Shown here piece after piece: positions 33,327-35,444 of a stretch of DNA of 35,444 bases. This stretch comes from JBGAPI01 sp044221335. Its GTDB lineage: Bacteria; Pseudomonadota; Gammaproteobacteria; Xanthomonadales; Ahniellaceae. The translations under genes and the position numbers were made by a program. Below the pieces are notes generated by a model, which was given only the letters and a program-made list of their open reading frames with translations, was not told where the DNA came from and made no database searches. Each line of letters opens with the position of its first letter. Positions within the stretch are counted from its first letter, which is position 1. The stretch lies in assembly GCA_044221335.1 (NCBI GenBank), contig JBGAPI010000059.1:1-35444 (forward strand). Reading direction: 5' to 3'.

Positions 33327-34901
33327 CTACTTTTCCGCTGCCGACCCCCGCAGCATCGCCACGATGTCGGCATGCCCGCCTTGTTCTGCCAGCGCGGCGG
33401 CGTCCCGGCCGTCCCGGGTCTTGAGACTGCGGTCGGCGCCCGCGGCGAGCAGCATCCGCGCGATCGCCGTCTGTCCGTTGACGGCGGCATGCATCAACGG
33501 CGTCGCGCCGTCCGGCCTGGGTTTGCCGACTTCGGCTTTCAGGGCGATGAATCGGGCGACCATCCGCTCGTCGTTCATCGCCACGGCGCGATGCAGAGGC
33601 GAGTAGCCGGCCTCGTCCAGCGCATTCACGTCGGCGCCGTGTGCGACGAGGAGATTCACGACCTCGATGTCGTGCGCCGTGGCCGCGCGGGCCAGCGGTG
33701 TGACCTGGCGGTCGTCTCGCTCGGACACGTTTGCGCCGTTCGCGATCAGCCACTTCGCGGACTCCCTGTTGCCGCGGGCGACGGCATTCCACAGGGCGGT
33801 GTCGCCGTCCGAATCCTTGGCGTCGATCGACACCTTGCGCGCGAGCAGCTCCTTGACCAGAGGCTTGAAATCGGGATTGCGTTCCACGGCGGCGCCGGCC
33901 TCGACCATCGCGAAGTCGAGGTCTTGAAGGGTCGCCTGCGCCTCATCGAATATCGCCTTCGCCTGCTTCGGATTCGAGCTCCGCAGCGACGCCCACTTCG
34001 CGTACAGGGCCAGGCCGAGCGTCCGCCGCCCGTTGCCGTAGTCCATCAGTTCCAGCGCTCGGCGCGCCTGCGTGATCGCGGCGTCGGTCTTGCCGACCTC
34101 CGTCAGCAGATGCCATGCGTAATTGCCGTGCAGCCAGGGGTGGTCCGGCTGGAGGGCGATCATGCGCTCGTGGTCCGCCGACATCGCTTCGCGGTCGTGA
34201 CTGGCGTCGTGGATCTTGAACCAGTCCTCGGCCGCGGCAATCGCGAATCGCGCCGGCGTGTCCGGCTTCGCCGCCAGCTTGCGCTCGAAGCGGTCGAGTC
34301 GCATCCTGGCCTCGTCCCACCGTTCCATCGCGATGTAGGCCGAAACGAAGTTGAGGTCGAGCCAGAGGTTGTCGGTCCCGATGGCCTCGGCTTTGTTCAG
34401 CTCCTCGATCGCCATTTGCGGCACGTTCTGGTCGACGCGAACGATTCCCAGCAGGACATGGGCGTTCGCCGACTGCGGATCGATCTTCAGTGCGTGATCC
34501 AGTTCATCCGCGGCCCGCGCGACGGCCCGCGGGTCGGGGATGCTCCGGCCGGAGGCGTAACCCGACTTCAGGTAGTAGCGCGCCAGTTCGACGCGGGCCT
34601 GGACATGGCGCGGGTTCTCGGCCAGCACGCGCTCGAGGCGGACGCGGGCGCCCTCGAGATCGGCGTCCTGGCCGCCCAGCAGATCCAGCGTCGCGACGGC
34701 CTTTTCGACGGCCGCGTCCTGAAGGGCGCGTACGGCCGCGGAGTCGGGTGGTGCCGCGGCGGCGGCATGATCCGTCGGAGCTGCAGTCGGGACCTCGCCG
34801 GATGGCTGGCTCGTCGCCGTCAGGTCCTCTGCAGGCGACTTGTCGCATCCCGACGCACTCAGGACGAGGGCCGCTGAAAGGGCGATTGCGACTCGCTTCA
34901 T
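33327..34901 (-). CDS. Lipoprotein with TPR and ankyrin repeats
   Basis: 524 residues from ATG 34901, with GGGAG about 8 bases upstream. Lipobox SASGC puts the lipid on Cys19. A Thr/Ala/Pro-rich linker follows to about residue 55. TPR-like helices cover about 60-330 (ARVELARYYLKSGYA, ANAHVLLGIVRVDQNVPQMA, WLHGNYAWHLLTEVGKTDAA). Four or five ankyrin repeats cover about 345-520 (DGDTALWNAVARGNRESAKW, GYSPLHRAVAMNDERMVARF, DGATPLMHAAVNGQTAIARM). Both repeat types are protein-binding scaffolds, so this is probably an adaptor at the periplasmic face of a membrane. A partner is not evident. Confidence 0.85.
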   Translation of the reverse strand: MKRVAIALSAALVLSASGCDKSPAEDLTATSQPSGEVPTAAPTDHAAAAAPPDSAAVRALQDAAVEKAVATLDLLGGQDADLEGARVRLERVLAENPRHVQARVELARYYLKSGYASGRSIPDPRAVARAADELDHALKIDPQSANAHVLLGIVRVDQNVPQMAIEELNKAEAIGTDNLWLDLNFVSAYIAMERWDEARMRLDRFERKLAAKPDTPARFAIAAAEDWFKIHDASHDREAMSADHERMIALQPDHPWLHGNYAWHLLTEVGKTDAAITQARRALELMDYGNGRRTLGLALYAKWASLRSSNPKQAKAIFDEAQATLQDLDFAMVEAGAAVERNPDFKPLVKELLARKVSIDAKDSDGDTALWNAVARGNRESAKWLIANGANVSERDDRQVTPLARAATAHDIEVVNLLVAHGADVNALDEAGYSPLHRAVAMNDERMVARFIALKAEVGKPRPDGATPLMHAAVNGQTAIARMLLAAGADRSLKTRDGRDAAALAEQGGHADIVAMLRGSAAEK

Positions 34902-35306
34902 CTGTTCGACTCCCGTCTCGGGCCGCCGTCGGCGAATCAGTGCACGACGACCGCTTCCTCCACGATGCGGCAGCCTAGCAGTGGCGCGGGCCGATCCGCG
35001 GTGGCGCGCCGGGTTCCTCCTGGCGGAGGTGCGTTTGGGTGCATTCCTGTGGCGATACAGTAGATCGAAGCACCTCATGACCCATGCGGCCCAATCACAA
35101 GGCCAGGGCGCCGCCGGCGATTCCTTCGCCGTTGATCGCGATATTCATGGACACATGCTTGCCGAGTATCTGCCGGTACAAGGCCGGGGGTCGGAAAGTT
35201 CGGAGACCGCGTCGATGCCGAGCCTTGGTCGAAGACTTCGACCCCTCGGCGCAGTGGGTTCGGACGGGGCGAGTGCGCGACGCATCGACGGTAGAATTTC
35301 CCTGCC
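34902..35306. other. Intergenic region holding a gene fossil
   Basis: A 405-base gap between divergent genes. Apart from the monooxygenase fragment at 35055-35148 no coding signal is convincing. TAGAAT at 35292-35297 lies only 10 bases before ATG 35307, too close to be the main promoter of a leadered mRNA. Confidence 0.4.
35055..35148 (-). pseudogene. N-terminal fossil of a second FAD monooxygenase
   Basis: From ATG 35148 the minus strand reads MNIAINGEGIAGGALAL, then TGA (35097-35095), then LGRMGHEVL in the same frame. This aligns residue for residue with MRVAIQGAGIAGTALACWLGKLGHEVL of the monooxygenase at 33193. The TGA falls exactly at the Trp of that protein, a TGG to TGA change. The similarity stops after GHEVL, near 35068. 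The remainder of the gene is gone. It is therefore a truncated, stop-containing remnant of a paralogue rather than a functional small gene. Confidence 0.75.
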
Positions 35307-35444
35307 ATGAAGACCTTCGACTCCTTGCAGGACGCGCTTCGACTCGCTTCCGACATCCTCGACGGATCGATCGACCCCCATCTCGGCTGTGGTCTCATCG
35401 GGGCGATCGGCAGGGGGCTCGATCACGCGCCAGCGCTGGCCGGG
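35307..35444 (+). CDS. Hypothetical protein, N-terminal part (runs off the window)
   Basis: The first 46 codons of an open frame: MKTFDSLQDALRLASDILDG followed by SIDPHLGCGLIGAIGRGLDH and continuing. Codon use and the compact helical start look coding. The LASDILDGSIDPHLGCGLI stretch resembles small orphan proteins of the immunity type, but I cannot name the family with confidence. The gene is incomplete at the right edge. Confidence 0.55.
   Translation, partial: MKTFDSLQDALRLASDILDGSIDPHLGCGLIGAIGRGLDHAPALAG

Noticed and set aside
35077..35310. Plus-strand open frame in the gap before the last gene
   Set aside because: No ribosome-binding site or family resemblance, and the minus strand there holds a recognisable monooxygenase fragment.
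1..35444. tRNA, rRNA or riboswitch genes
   Set aside because: No cloverleaf with conserved TTC-rA arm, rRNA segment or known riboswitch core was seen by eye. A covariance-model search would be needed to exclude small RNAs.

Overview
The window is GC-rich bacterial chromosome with tightly packed genes on both strands. Several things point to a gammaproteobacterium, most likely of the Xanthomonadales/Lysobacterales: a PilU-type pilus ATPase, a FadD-type ligase, oligopeptidase B, a QEGLA-motif protein, an IPTL-CTERM-like tail, and intergenic palindromes resembling the REP-like repeats of that order. The placement is inference from gene content and repeat style; no rRNA or tRNA is present to confirm it.

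Layout. 1-5.3 kb: the tail of an unknown gene, an ECF-type sigma factor with a membrane Ser/Thr kinase, a tandem UspA protein and a patatin phospholipase resembling CBASS effectors. 5.2-9.4 kb (minus strand): pilU, an exported protein with a sorting-signal-like C-terminus, and fadD. 9.4-13.8 kb (plus strand): an NTF2-like lipoprotein, a lipoprotein-type oligopeptidase B and a GT-C-like membrane protein. 13.9-16.8 kb (minus strand): a large periplasmic-sensor diguanylate cyclase. 17-20.8 kb (plus strand): a cold-shock gene with a clear terminator, hisS, and a MIO-type ammonia-lyase with an insertion. 21-23 kb: an accessory patch with an immunity-like TPR protein and a decayed IS4-family element whose terminal repeats and 9-bp target duplication can still be read. 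23-24.4 kb: the QEGLA/DUF1704 protein. 24.7-29.05 kb: a probable three-gene operon of a secreted SGNH hydrolase, a proline-rich membrane-anchored protein and an apolipoprotein N-acyltransferase-like enzyme with an extra C-terminal module of about 300 residues. 29.2-31 kb: a CocE/NonD hydrolase whose last part is frameshifted. 31.2-35.4 kb: a Cys-rich orphan, a FAD monooxygenase, a TPR/ankyrin lipoprotein, a fossil N-terminus of a second FAD monooxygenase, and the start of one more gene.

How it fits together. Most genes are independent housekeeping or signalling functions. The sigma factor/kinase pair looks like one regulatory unit. The SGNH / anchored protein / Lnt-like trio is the best candidate for an undescribed system, perhaps envelope acyl transfer and removal, but this rests on gene order and domain reading only. 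Three families of REP-like palindromes occupy intergenic gaps, and one family supplies the stop codons of three genes.
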